From contig JAODUO010000123.1 in assembly GCA_025642075.2 (NCBI GenBank), positions 775,001 to 839,000 of the forward strand: a stretch of DNA of 64,000 bases. The letters are read 5' to 3'. Positions 12,701-29,715 of this stretch are shown piece by piece (position 1 is the stretch's first letter; every line of letters starts with the position of its first letter). The notes below the pieces were generated by a model. It ran no database searches, was not told the origin of the DNA, and worked only from the letters and a program-made list of their open reading frames with translations. Source of the stretch: Ridgeia piscesae (lineage: Eukaryota > Annelida > Polychaeta > Sabellida > Siboglinidae). The position numbers were made by a program, and so were the translations under genes.

Positions 12701-15700
12701 CTGAAGACGCCACCGATTGCTCGGAAACTGTAAAAAAACGTAATTTAGTTTGCGAGCACCGAGACAATGAGCTGTATTAAGCGATGTCAACGACATCTAA
12801 GCGAATTGCAAGACACGTGTCTGGGTTAGCGGATGTCGATGCCGACATTGCAATTGGATGGGTCTGTCTGGGTGGTCCGAGGCTGACGTAGTTTTTGTGG
12901 GGGTGTGTAGTAGCAGTTTGACAGAATCACACATATGTCTGGTACCATTTGTTTCCGCCTGAGCCCTGGATTTTGGATGCACCTCTGTAGAATGATTTAA
13001 TCGTCAGGTCGTTACTCCATCGCAGTGACATCCGTGACTGACGACATATACCACACGCACGCGAACACACACACACCAGGAAGTGTAGGAATAATATGTT
13101 TACAGCAGTTGCTTAATTGGATTCTACATTGTACGCATAAACGTGCAGTCTGCTCGTTTTTATCCAATTTAATCATGTTACAGCATTGTGTATCTATTCT
13201 AACAATAGAGACAAGTTAAAAAAAGCGATTTAGATAACCTGTAAGTTTATACATTGGTTTACTACATAATTTACCATAACCTTCTTAATTTTGTATTACG
13301 GTACCATTATACGTTGAGATAAATGTAATAAGAATGACAATGCTGGGATTCGTAATTTACACAATTTATACGGTTACATGAAACAACTTTATTTAAACAC
13401 AATGGATTGTTCAGTTTATAAAGTTTAAAAAATGTAAAGATTATTTATTTAAAACACTTGCCTTTGTACCTTAAATCATTCAAAAGTAGAATACGTGGAT
13501 AAACAGACTATCTCCACTGCATTCAGAAAGTTACTAATAATGATATTTCATCAGTAACATTAACAGTATCTTATTACAAAGACGGGCGGATTTATTTTTA
13601 TAAAGTGCTGTATAACAATTATGGTGGTCATTAATTCATACTGCATTACACCTACTCGTGCAACATAAAACACTCGTTTGTGTTGGTATCACCTGGTGAA
13701 GTGATCACTGCATAAGTTGCCACAGGTAAGAGAAAGACCTGTGAGAAATTATGTGTATATTAAAAACATGTTTACAAGTGAATTACTCTAAATAAGTATC
13801 ATTGAAGTTACCAAAATAAATCGGAGGCCAATGATTCAAGGAAACAGGTTCCGTGGAGGAGATGCACTTAGAATACTCCAAAGTTACAGAACTTGAAATA
13901 CACTAAACATAGTGAGAACAACATGTGTAAGACGACAGCTGGGGACACAGAGAGAGACAGGCCGTTGTCATCTGGTGCTCAACGGGGACATGTCATCTGC
14001 AAGTGACCCAGGTGACATATTAAATGCTTGCCGGTGGCGTCACGCGGAGCCAGAGAATGTAAACAGAAGCAGGAGTGGGGACTGATGTATTCCCACTCAG
14101 TCATATGGTCGGAGGCATCAATCGTACACAGAGGTTGCCAGAAAACTACAGCCACAACATATTCATCATAACGGCTGTCTGGACAGATACCGCACCATGT
14201 CGCTCCCACCCGTCCCCTTTGAAGTGTGACCTCGCGAGGCAGTGCTAATGCTCTCGCTGGAGTACATCTTGGCACAGTGCAGCCTGTCGACTCACCTCAA
14301 ACAATGACACGGGCAGAATGGCTCGCATAAATATGGTCAATAAACCAACTGAATGCCAACGTAAATTGCCAGACGTGCCATGGGAGCCAGAAACAACAGA
14401 TGCAATACAAAGTTAAAAACAATGGCAGTGACGCTAGACATCCAGACAGTGACCAGTTGTCAGAGATTGGGTTTGATTATTGTAACACTGGTACATCAAC
14501 AACAATATCCTGTGGTAGATAAACCTGTTCATTTGCAAGATAAAAATATTATGACTGTGCTGGATCAATACAGATGCCAGACAATAAAATAACACAAAAT
14601 AAAACTATGGCAAATGGTTGATATGTTTTAAGTTTCACACCCATATAATTTTTATATAATATTATATTTAATTATAATTATTATGGAACAGTCCAAGTGA
14701 CTCTTTCAAGAAATGGGGGTAGATCATACATAGGAATTAAGTACTACCCAGGAGTAGGTTTTATTTATGATGCATGAAAATTAAAGAATTTGTTTAGATT
14801 GGTTTATAAAACTGTGGGAACAACGAAAAGTGGCTACAGGCTAATTTTGACTCTTGTGATAGCTACCCCCCGGTAATTCTTTTCAACCCACTACACCAAA
14901 CTTGATCATGACAGGAAACAATTGTGTTACGTAACTGATGCTATCCTATGCTGAAGCATCAGTTTCTACCTTTCCTGCACGATGTATTCTGGGAAACCAT
15001 ATTTAAAACTGAGGGCGACCTTTCACAACCTTCAGCTGGTAATGAATAGCTACACACATTGTAAGCTCTAACATGATTCACATTTGAGAACACTATGATA
15101 ACCCCTGGAAGTATAGTCAAGTGGTGAACTGACCAGGGGAATCCTACACTCAACTCTTCATGTGTGGTCCTACATAGAAAAACAGAAAGTTAATACGAAG
15201 GGCTCAAATTTGCATGAATAAGACGCTTATGTGAGTCATTCAACAAAAGCATCAAGCTGTTGCAAAACGATTAAAACAAAAGGTTAACAACCTTGCGACC
15301 ACATCCAAGCACTAACAGTAACAGCTGTCTTAGTGACAGCTGCTGTCTGCTAATGTTAACTGTCATCACCAATTAATGTCCGTCACACTCAACATGTAAG
15401 GACTATTACTAAATTATATCATTATTGTGTCAAGAATACAGCAATAATAAAGTAGAAATGTATGTATGTTCTAGAGTTTAGAATACACTCCTAATGACTG
15501 CTCAAAGTGATTTACACTTTAAACCCTGGCAGATGTTTCAAATCAAACTCCTTAACTTCAACAAGTATTTTTATATCTTCAATCTTTGACCATATAATTT
15601 TTTTTATTGATGGACTTATGCTGTTTCTCAATAGCAAAGCAAACATGTGTGTTACAGCATACTCAAAACATGTGATAAACCCATTCATTATAAAAAATAT

Positions 15701-16551
15701 ATTCTCAGAAACATGGATTTTTTTATCTTATGCAAAATTCAACTAATGCCATTCATAATGGTGATCAAACTGACACAGACATGCCCCAGAGACAGGGTTG
15801 TGTAACATATCCTCCTCCCATCGACATCTTTGTCAAAGGAGAACTTATTTAAAAAACATGACATGTTTTGACAATGGCCAAGGCAATGCCAATGGCAATG
15901 CATTTGCCTGGCTTTGTCAAATACAATATATGTCTTTTTACATTAAACATCACTTAAGTTTACACCAGATATCATCTCAGTCTTATCATGTTATCTCACT
16001 ACACACTACCTCTGCTCACAGATAACACCTGTGATGCAGCAAAATCTAATTTTTAATCTACTTTTTCAATTTTTATATTCGTCTTTTTAGTGCTTCGACT
16101 TCAGTTTATCTCTGACTATGGCGTGTCGACTTTAAGTTGTTTATTGTACGCCGTGGTGTTTGCTGCCCTATCTCCGGTAACAAATCACATATTTGGTCGA
16201 TCTGGGTTATTGAAATTGACGTTAATTACTAACAATTACGAATGAAAGCACGGTTATTTGTGTTTTTTGATCGATCATTTCTACGCGACACTGCCGCTGT
16301 TGAACACACGTCACGACAGGTAAATTCCGTGTCACTCACTCAGCTGTCAAACGCAGACAAGATGATTATACAGTTCGCCGAGGCAATTGAATAATGTCAC
16401 AAAAGAACCTTATTTGTTTAATCTGGGATCAACCACAGTTCTTGTCTAGACACTGGAAACATAAAACACTAAACAAAGCCTACTGTCTATTCGTTTGGCG
16501 CCGACGACGCTGTCATGACACCTTCGCCTGTAGTTATGCTTCGCTGAGCAG
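9793..16551. other. Long AT-rich unique region, no supported gene
   Basis: Many short open frames occur on both strands, none above about 120 codons and none resembling a known family. A small inverted repeat (ACAGCTGTC-TTAG-TGACAGCTG) lies near 15317-15342 and a short (TA)n run near 11670-11686. No LINE protein motif, tRNA box pair or tandem array of note was found by eye. If a gene begins at 16.57 kb on the plus strand, this would be its upstream DNA. Confidence 0.45.
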
Positions 16552-16572
16552 ATGGCGCAAAATGCAGTAAAA

Positions 16573-16701
16573 ATGGCAAAATTGTGGACCATACTACTGG
16601 TGTTTGATTTATTATTGTTGCCTGATGCAACAGTTGGTTTTGATTCGCACGTAGAGCCTACACTCCGGCTTCTTTTTAACATTACTGGACATCGTATTTA
16701 A
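16573..16701 (+). CDS. Candidate first exon with signal peptide (unassigned)
   Basis: An ATG at 16573 lies in a strong start context (AAAATGG) and opens a frame of 42 codons to a TAA at 16699-16701. An in-frame ATG at 16552 has a poorer context. The product begins MAKLWTILLVFDLLLLPDA: a lysine, then a hydrophobic core of about 14 residues and a small-residue region (DATVG) that could be cleaved before FDSHVEPTLR. This is a classical secretory signal layout. The mature part contains a possible N-glycosylation site, NIT. A mature protein would need a splice donor: GT at 16651 (CAC|GTAGAG) or 16694 (ATC|GTATTT) are possible but weak. I cannot name the family, and a chance frame is possible. Confidence 0.3.
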   Translation: MAKLWTILLVFDLLLLPDATVGFDSHVEPTLRLLFNITGHRI

Positions 16702-17552
16702 TAAATGTTGTAAAACTAAACAATGCATCAAATTTTTCCTTTTAAATTCGGGCGTAATAGATATAATAACGATTGTTGTAGACATTTGAACTAACTGCAT
16801 GCTCCTTCTACATGTATGGTTATGTCATGAAACAATGTTAAGTATTTTAAATACGTAAAATAAAAAAATGTATTGATATTTTTATTTGCAAAACTATGCT
16901 TTTGTTAACTTAAGATTTCAAACTCTGGACGGAGATTTATCGGGTATGTACACCTGGTAGAGACTACGTACGAATGACGGAGAGTTTATATTTATGGGCC
17001 TTCTTTAACCGCGAAACCTCACAGCTCGGGTTAGGAAAGAAGCCTGGCTGCAGTCAAAGGGCAAGCGTCAAGGACAAGGCCAAGGCCAGGGGTGTGGAAG
17101 CAAAGAGGTTAATTGGCTCTAAACTACGTGTGAAGTAGGATTGTTGAGAATTGGATTTTCAAAAAGTGAGAGATCGGAGGTGGGCCCAAAAACAGGTGAA
17201 CGATTATGGGGAGGACAGGTAGAGCTTCGATAAACACAAACACATAGCGGGACAGTGGACGGATGAGGTTACAACGTTTATACCAAGTCAAATGTTTTAT
17301 ACTTTTAAATTGTGTGTAATTTGTATCCGGTTATTTTCATGTAATAATGTGCCTAAATTTTGAACGATGTCGACCTTATACATTGCCGTAGTCATTTAGT
17401 GCTCCATGCTATAATATCCCATAATGCATACGGTCTATAATGCCTACCTGCAGACGTGGATTTTATTGGTAATTCTTCTATTGTCAATGGAGCAGGCAAT
17501 GTCATGGTGACCGGCTTTTTAGGCGTATGAAAAGAGAGCAGATGTCTAGAAA
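16702..17552. other. Unique DNA, possible intron or intergenic
   Basis: There is no recognisable exon. The GC content rises around 16970-17110. No repeat array is present. Confidence 0.4.
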
Positions 17553-17780
17553 GTGGAGAGGAAGAGGAGGCGAGGAAGAACGAGAATGCGATGGGAGGAC
17601 TGCGTTAAGAAAGAGACGGAAAGACTGGGAGGAGAATGGAGAACAACGGCAAAATATAGGAGTTGGAGACTGTTGATACATAACGTAGTGAGAGAAAAGA
17701 GAGGACAGGAAAGAAAAGACGAAGAAAAGATGACAGTAACAATGGACAACGTGGCGACAGGGACAACAAGAGGAGGATAA
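17553..17780 (+). mobile_element. LINE ORF2 C-terminal remnant
   Basis: The plus frame reads KRRRGRTRMRWEDCV, then KKETERLGGEWRTTAKYRSW. This matches the usual tail of LINE reverse-transcriptase proteins, G-R-x-R-x-R-W-x-D-x-V followed by W-x-x-x-A-x-x-R-x-x-W-R. A stop at 17547-17549 cuts off the upstream part, and the rest of the polyprotein is missing, so this is a 5'-truncated dead copy. The clade cannot be fixed from this piece. The purine-rich composition helps keep the frame open, so the call rests on the motif order. Confidence 0.5.
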
Positions 17781-18162
17781 TGTCAGTCGAATTTGCATTT
17801 ATACAACAGTAGGGGTGTACAGATCCGCAGACGTGACAGTGGGGGTACATGGGAAAATACTGTCCGTCATCATTCAAACGGGTCGACCATGGACATGGTG
17901 CAATGACTGCACTCTACAGGCATTTATTTCGTACGTGGGTAAAACCCACATACAAAGCGAGTCACTGGCGTTAATCACTATCGTCGTGGCTTCGGTATCG
18001 TTAAAGCTAAAGTATGCCGAACTCGTTAACTACACGCCCCTTGCATTACGAGGCAGATTTATATATTTCGTTTCGTGGATTGTTGTACGTATATAGGTCT
18101 ACTATATCCGCCAATACAACCGAATGGACAGCGCATGGAAATGCACGCGCGCGTTCCATGTG
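17781..18162. other. Unique DNA between LINE remnant and MITE
   Basis: Two overlapping short plus-strand frames (17815-18096 and 18014-18220) occur without recognisable content. Confidence 0.45.
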
Positions 18163-18170
18163 CTTTAAAA
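18163..18170. repeat. Left putative target-site duplication CTTTAAAA
   Basis: The octamer just outside the left end of the inverted-repeat element is identical to the octamer at 19304-19311 just outside the right end. Confidence 0.65.
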
Positions 18171-18290
18171 GGTGTCGTCCCGTTATAGCTACTTCCTGTT
18201 ATAGCTACTTCCCGTTATAGTTACTTTTTATTCCCGTTATAGCTACTAATTAAGTTTGACAGTTTAAATAGTCCCGTTATAGCTACTTTT
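18171..18290 (+). repeat. Left arm of the MITE with five subrepeats
   Basis: Five copies of CCCGTTATAGCTACTT or one-base variants begin near 18179, 18195, 18211, 18233 and 18273. The fourth and fifth are separated by AATTAAGTTTGACAG-type spacer, and the same spacer recurs in the right arm. Confidence 0.9.
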
Positions 18291-18495
18291 CTATTTCTCC
18301 ATTTTACAAAGTAACAAGATAAAGGAGCATTAACTATTTCATCTCCATCCAGCTCATGTCCATGAGGGGTGGACGGCTTTGATATAAGGAATTTCAACAA
18401 AGTCAAGTGATAATTTTTAACAAGTACTTTGTGGAGACAAGGCTTGATGATGATTAAAAAATTACCATGGACATGTGGAATGTCTATGTATATAA

Positions 18496-18659
<164 letters not shown>

Positions 18660-19184
18660 CTATTTTATTTTAACACTAAACATTTGGACTAGTTCAAGCA
18701 TTCTGTGTCAAATTTAAGCGAAACAATGGCTTGGATGCTGACTGGGATTGACCTAAAAATTAGTGGTATGCATAGACTCATGATTATAAACCGACACACC
18801 AAATTTCGTAAAAATCAAATGTAAATTTCACTGTTTTTGATTGATTTGACATGGAATGCCCCTAACAGAAACTTACAAATGAACAAATAACCATGTTGAG
18901 GGATGGAACTCCAAGTGTGCGAAAGTGGTGGGGAAACATAATTTTTTGGTTAAATGTAATTCTGTACTGAGTACAATTAACGTAGTTGTCTTTTGAGAAA
19001 AAAATTGTGCACAAGTATTTTATGGTATATTTTTCATTTCAAATAACTGACAGTTACATCTATATATCATTCTTATAACTTTTAAAATGTGTCCTCCAAT
19101 AATACATTTCATATAGGAATCTTACAGCAATCTGAAATAGTTGATGCTCCCTCTTGCTGTCCCCTCCTGAATTGTGTAATTAAA

Positions 19185-19303
19185 TAAGTAGCTATAACGG
19201 GACTAGTTTGCCTGTCAAGCTTAACGAGTAGCTATAACGGGAAAAAACTGTAGCTATAACGGGAAGTAGCTATAACGGGAAGTAGCTACAACGGACCTAG
19301 ACC
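19185..19303 (-). repeat. Right arm of the MITE with five subrepeats
   Basis: AGTAGCTATAACGGGA-type units at 19187, 19227, 19249, 19265 and 19281 are the reverse complement of the left-arm units, in mirrored order and with closely similar spacing. The spacer GTCAAGCTTAACGAG mirrors the left-arm spacer. Confidence 0.9.
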
Positions 19304-19311
19304 CTTTAAAA
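19304..19311. repeat. Right putative target-site duplication CTTTAAAA
   Basis: Identical to 18163-18170 on the other side of the element. Confidence 0.65.
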
Positions 19312-21290
19312 TGGTTGTGTCGCCATTCCAGCGCGAAGTGGTGGCTGAGTGATGCGTTTAGTAAGGGGACGGTGGTACAACTAAACACCAGGACAGCCTG
19401 CGACAGGCCTGATATACGTCGGGGCTAAATATAGTCGGCCCAACCAAAGCACAGCCACCACGTAACGACATATTTCGTAAGACGAAAAACGTGCAAATCC
19501 ATAACTTCAGAGAGTTGTAACCCAGGCGATTTAGGGACATATAACAAATTTATATTCAGTGACGTAGACCCTATCTAGGATATCGGAAGAGGAGGACGAA
19601 AGGGGGGGACTTAGAGTCACTCGTTATTTTGCCATAAATTACTGTACGGGGAAGATGTCAAAGAGGTGATGCCGCCCCCCGCCCCCCGAAAAAAATTGCC
19701 AGATTGTGTACATGATGGGAGTAATCGAAAAATTCCTCACTATCTATAGACAGACCTATGTGTGCATTGGTCGTATTGCAACATGTCTGGAGTGTGGCTA
19801 CTATTTCCGCAGTCAAATGTCAAAAGCAACACGACACGAAATTAAACACGAATTCAGTCCTATTTAATCTATGTAACAACATTCCATTAGCATGGAACAA
19901 CTCATATGATAGTATACGCCTAAGATGGTATCGTGATTTCATTGTTATTGTGGTCAAAGAAAATAACTCCGGCGCGGAATAACTAATAACCCGTCACCGT
20001 TGAACCGAGCGTGCTTTTTGCTGTTCGTTTGAACACTGACATAACTATGTAAACTTAACGAAGCGACATTCCTTTCTTTAAAATTCATCCCCTCCCATGA
20101 TCCGGCTATTCAAGCGTCTGAATCAGTGGATTTCGTAATAAGACGAATAGCTCGCGTCATTCGTGACGTCGATGGACTTAATACACCCGCCTTCCGTGCG
20201 CTTGCTAACGCCCGTGTTTAGGGGCCTATAAGGTGACGCAAGTACGAACGCGCGCCGATAAGGGTATATCTTATCTCGCGTGTAGATACTACAGAAGAAA
20301 ACCCGTATCTCTAAGTGTATCTAGATACACCTATGCAAACGGCGTATCTTGTATCTGTGCTACGATCTGAATCATTGGTCGAGTAACACAATCTTTTTCT
20401 CTCTCGAATCGATGCCGATAGCAGCGAAACATCTCTACTTGCAGATTGTGGCTCACAGCTAACAAAGGAAGTCTGCCGAATGGCGGAAGATTAGAAGCTA
20501 AAATCGCGATCATTTCCATTAAATGTCTTAACATCTGAATCCAAACCGAGGCGGTTGTAGCCCCGTTCCCGGGTTTGCTTTTTATCCCAGGGATTTTGTC
20601 ACAATGCTCCCGTGTTGAGAAGGGATCGCCTTACCATGTGGACGCAATGGCGTATCGTAAAGATATATTTTTCTTGTATTGTATACGTACTAATGGTGTT
20701 CTTATCGTGATGTCGTGCTTTAAAATGCATCAATAATTATATATGTTAAAAACAGCTCGTCAGAATTGCTCGTAAACATCGACGTAAAATGTCAAATAGG
20801 AAAGATAATAACGACATTGCCTGCAGCGTCCGTGAAAGTTCAGCCCCACCTTTTCGTTTTGTTTTTCTTTAGCCCGGTTGCCGTGAACCTCAACGCTTGA
20901 ACTAATAAAACTTGCGAATGGAATTTCACCACATCTATCGTCTGGCTGCAAAGAGAGATATCTCCGACTGACGTCGCTGTTTCTTTTAGTAATGAGTTAA
21001 TAGATAAAGACATGAGATGTGTTGCGCATTATAAGCCTACACCGTCATCTGTGCGGGTCGATGACATGTGGTGTAACCAATGCCCAAACTAGCCATGCGT
21101 AAAACATAAATTGTATTGGAACATCGCTATTAAAGGGTCGTTCACAATTATCAACTTTTTCGGAAGCTTTAAAAAACACACTTTCTTGACCCCCAAAAAA
21201 GTACACTAAAATTGTGATTGTTGTTACTAATACGTACCAACAATAGTAAATAGTCTATAAGAGTTACAAGAGTTTTTTAAGCGTACTGAA
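19312..21290. other. Unique DNA, GC and CpG content rising
   Basis: No gene is seen. A perfect 16-bp palindrome GTGTATCTAGATACAC lies at 20315-20330 among other GTATCT words. From about 20 kb CpG becomes clearly commoner than in the first 16 kb. Confidence 0.5.
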
Positions 21291-21314
21291 GCCTCCGACC
21301 GGAATATATCTGAC

Positions 21315-21376
21315 CGCAATAGTGGGGCAAAATCCTTACGTGGTGGCTGTAATACAAGGTTCCACTGTACAGATTA
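21315..21376 (-). repeat. Possible copy of dispersed repeat family B
   Basis: Read on the minus strand it gives ACAGTGGAACCTTGTATTAC followed by AGCCACC. This resembles the start of the copy at 42097 (ACAGTCGAGCCACATACTAC, AGCCACA) and is followed by a TTTTGCCCCACTATTGCGGTCA stretch. Confidence 0.4.
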
Positions 21377-21397
21377 TAGGCAATCTACTCTAACGAC

Positions 21398-21455
21398 CAA
21401 CGCTACCCCGGGATTCGAACCCTCACAGTGCCAAAGCGATCCACCCGCGCTATTT
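21398..21455 (-). ncRNA. tRNA-like SINE head (Pol III boxes)
   Basis: On the minus strand a box-A-like TAGCGCGGGTGG (21441-21452) is followed by a perfect box B GGTTCGAATCC (21411-21421) at tRNA-like spacing, then CGGGG. The sequence cannot be folded by eye into a full cloverleaf, so a tRNA-derived SINE head is likelier than a functional tRNA. The family-B-like stretch lies just downstream in transcription direction and may belong to the same element. Confidence 0.5.
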
Positions 21456-22470
21456 TTATTTTGTTTTTTCGGTATTTTTGACAACAACTGCGAATGACAT
21501 TCGCCGGCCGCCCTGTCGACTGTCGCCGCTTGACACACCCGTGCAGATTGTCGTGTCGATCAACACCCCTTAACCCGACAACTCCTCGCCGATAGCCATA
21601 AAGCGGGGTGCGCATACCGACGAGATTACCACCGTTGCTCGAGCAACTCCGCCGCTCGACTCCTCGGCTCGGCTCGGGCCCCGGGGCCAAGCGTGCCGGG
21701 TGACGTGGTAAATAGACCCCCGTAATGTATGGATATGAGGGTGCGTTCACTACGGGGTTATATATGGACCCACCTGGGAGATTGTAACTGTCAATGCGTG
21801 TTGTGGTTTAAAAAAGTAATAGTTGCGTCGTCTACTGATGCCTAGACAATGAACGTGTCTCATTCTGTCAGGAAAATTATTTATTTATTTATTATTTTTA
21901 TTTTTTTTAATTTATTACAATTTATTACAATTTATAAACCGTCAAGCATCCGGATTAAAAGCTCTATCAATATAAAACAAGTAAAAGTATACAAACAAAA
22001 CTATACAAACAATGTCAATAATCGTAAAAAGTACTTAACTGGCCATTGTTGATTTATGCCAGAAATGTCTGGATAACTTTTTCATTTTTTTCTTATAGAA
22101 AGTGCATGAACGAATTACTTCTAATGTCCTACTTTAACACACTGGAAAGTATTTCTTTTCAGGGGGTCTATTTCCAAAGCTGTTGTAAACGGTATCCCAC
22201 CCGCAGGTACATTTACATCACGACGCTGGTCTAGCCTCGGGTCCACACACGCTGCAGCCAAAGGGGCAACATAACACAACTCCGCACCTGTCACAATGTG
22301 TCGGTTGTCTGTCGTCGTCGTGTAGAACACACTGTTCAACACACCGCGTGAGGTGTGTTTCTGGCGCCGTTTACGTGACGCTGACATTACACTCTGTCTT
22401 CCGTTTTACACTTCCGGTGTTACGTGCCACGTTGATGTAACACATTTGTTCGTTCGTTACGAGAAAATAT
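21456..22470. other. CpG-rich then AT-rich unique DNA, no gene seen
   Basis: The minus frame 21403-21750 passes through the SINE head and the GC-rich segment and is unlikely to be coding. Between 21870 and 22040 the DNA is very AT-rich. Nothing else is supported. Confidence 0.45.
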
Positions 22471-22542
22471 GTCAACGTGCCAACACATGATCGTGTAAAC
22501 ATGCCAAACCGTGTTCATGTACACATGCCAAACCATGTTAAC
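22471..22542. repeat. 24-bp tandem repeat, three copies
   Basis: Exactly three 24-bp units start at 22471, 22495 and 22519, sharing the pattern GT-A-ACATGCCAAACCRTGTT. The first copy is the most diverged. Confidence 0.85.
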
Positions 22543-25815
<3,273 letters not shown>

Positions 25816-26005
25816 GGTCCCAGATTCGACGGTAGCGGGCCTGGCTTCTCCGTTGTTACTAACGTAGTTTCCGTTAGTAATACAGTATTCAAATATGATT
25901 GTTATTCACACTTGCGGTGCTGTGTGCGTTTTGAGGAAACTCGGACCAGACTTGACGTATGTCACCAACGCTACACCACAGCAGACAAGAGCGGGCACTG
26001 CATGC
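25816..26005 (+). mobile_element. Short TIR element family A, copy 1 (right end lost)
   Basis: It starts GGTCCCAGATTCG and then shares with the copies at 33636 and 39265 the words GTTGTTACTAAC, TAGTTTCC, ATGATTGTTATT and GAGGAAACTCGG, in that order. The right-hand CGAATCTGGGACC end is missing, so this copy is truncated or diverged at its right end. Confidence 0.75.
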
Positions 26006-26119
26006 GATGTTTTTCGAGAAATTAAGCTTCTATAAAATCACCGGTCGCTAAGTCCAGCCAGCGAAACAATACACGAATGACTCGTATATATATTTCATTT
26101 TGAAGACTGGCGAAACGTT

Positions 26120-27983
<1,864 letters not shown>

Positions 27984-28072
27984 AGGCGGCTTAGTACCGG
28001 TCCCTGTTTGCTGTGTTACACACTTGTGTGTTACACACTTGTGTGTAACACCGGTCTATGTATACGCCGCCT
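27984..28072. repeat. Nested inverted repeats (89 bp)
   Basis: Three pairs of arms are nested: AGGCGGC (27984) with GCCGCCT (28066), ACCGGT (27996) with ACCGGT (28050), and GTGTTACACAC (28013) with GTGTGTAACAC (28041). Within the core, TTACACACTTGTGTG is repeated in tandem. This looks like a small foldback structure. Confidence 0.75.
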
Positions 28073-28295
28073 TTTACGTTTTTCATTCGCATTTCATCTT
28101 TTAATTTGCGAACGAAAAAACAAACATACGACATGTGCACATTCAGTCGTAACGTTGCATTGAGTTTGATGCTTGACGTATCGTTGACGATTTAATGACA
28201 ATGGCTTCCGCTGATCTGTAATGATAAGCGACGCTATTTAGTCTAATCATCCACAACGACAAACATCAATAACAGATTTAAGTATTGGTCACGGT

Positions 28296-28585
28296 ATGCT
28301 TTTTTGGAGATGTACGTATATGACGCAAATTTGGTTATATGGACATGTCACAAGTTCTATTGATCCGGCTAAAACAATTTTTCAAGGCTCAATGAGAGGC
28401 AGAACAAGAACTGGAAAGACAGCGCCAAAGGCTGGACAAGTCGCGACTTCTGTGAGTCACAAATTGCAGCAAAAGACCGTCAGAGGCGGGGACAGACTGT
28501 GAGATTATCATCAGATAATGTCCCAACGACCACACACGATTACGAGATGGGTGAAATGAATACAATATACTACATATCCGCCTAA
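28296..28585 (+). mobile_element. LINE ORF2 C-terminal remnant, frameshifted
   Basis: The first frame reads WLYGHVTSSIDPAKTIFQGS. After a frameshift near 28397-28400 the next frame reads RQNKNWKDSAKGWTSRDFCE, then SQIAAKDRQRRGQ, and stops at 28583-28585. This is the familiar tail of a LINE reverse-transcriptase protein: W-x-G-H-V, then R-Q-x-K-x-W-x-D, then an A-x-x-D-R block. Only the 3' end is present, as usual for LINE copies, and the frame is broken. The clade is not certain. Confidence 0.75.
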
Positions 28586-29527
28586 GTGACGCATCATCGT
28601 TTGACGGAAATCTCCTACATGTAGTTCGTTGCATGGACTTTATTTAACCGCTCAAACAATTCCCCATCGATCAAAACATGCGGAATGCTGGCTATATACT
28701 ACAAGAACATGCATTAGCTGAGAACTCTAGCAATGGGTCGTTTATTCATTACCATAAAGTTTGCTTTGATGAGGCAAAACATGCATTTAAAGAGCTGTTA
28801 AAGTCGACGCAACGCGATTCACGTCGGCGCCTAATAAATATGCAATGTCCATTTAACCCGGAACAAGAAGAGAATTGCGGAACGCAAGACTTGTCATTGC
28901 ACGCGGGTTATAAATACAAGACGAATCCGGCAGGGTTATAAATATAAGATGAATATGGGCGGAACACTTAAGTAGGTATAAATAAATAAATAGCTAATGC
29001 GCAGAGTGATTAATCCGCGCCTTAGTCATCGCGGCTATTGTTTCGCCACTTGAGTTGACAATGAATACAATGTGTCAGATGAGCGACTACTCGAGGGGGG
29101 AGGGGACAGGGGATGAATGGACGACACAATCCCGCACTTGAACGGCACAAGTGGCCACACTCGAAACTGAAGAGGGCGATCCGTAAAAAAAGTCATTTGT
29201 GTCGTCATCGTATCGGATCAGCGAGATGAAGATGACGTCATGTCAGGAATAGCGTGTGTCCATTGCAAGACTCCAGTGCGTCACTTCCGGGTTGCTGACG
29301 AATAGTTCCCATTCGGTCTGGGCATTGATTTCGCCGTGAAAAGATATCGATGTGTAAAGGGGTGATTTATAGCAGCGGAAAAGTGAGGGGGCAAGAGGTG
29401 GGTTGGAGAGGTGAAAGGAGGACAGGAGAGAGGGAGGAAGCGAAGGAGGGGGTGATTGGTGGATTGGTGAGGGGGAGAGAGAGGAGTGGTGGGGCGAGGG
29501 AGGGAGGGAGAAAGAATGAGAGGGCAC
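28586..29527. other. Unique DNA, no supported gene
   Basis: A plus frame at 28678-28941 (87 codons from ATG) is unrecognised. The right end is purine-rich and grades into the next array. Confidence 0.45.
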
Positions 29528-29715
29528 AGAGAGAGAGAGAGAGAGAGGAGAGGAGAGGAGAGGTAGAGGTAGAGGTAGAGGTAGAGGTAGAGGTAGAGGG
29601 AGAGGGAGAGGGAGAGGGAGAGGGAGAGGGAGAGGGAGAGGGACAGGGACAGGGAGGGGGACGGGGACGGGGACGGGGACGGGGACGGGGAGAGCGAGAG
29701 CGAGATGGAGATGTA
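29528..29715. repeat. Compound hexanucleotide purine array
   Basis: Successive blocks are GA, GAGGA, GGTAGA, GGGAGA, GGGACA, GGGGAC and GAGCGA. Neighbouring hexamer blocks differ by one base. The plus strand is almost free of pyrimidines in its first half. Frames across it (Glu-Val/Glu-Gly or Pro-Leu runs) are not genes. Confidence 0.97.
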
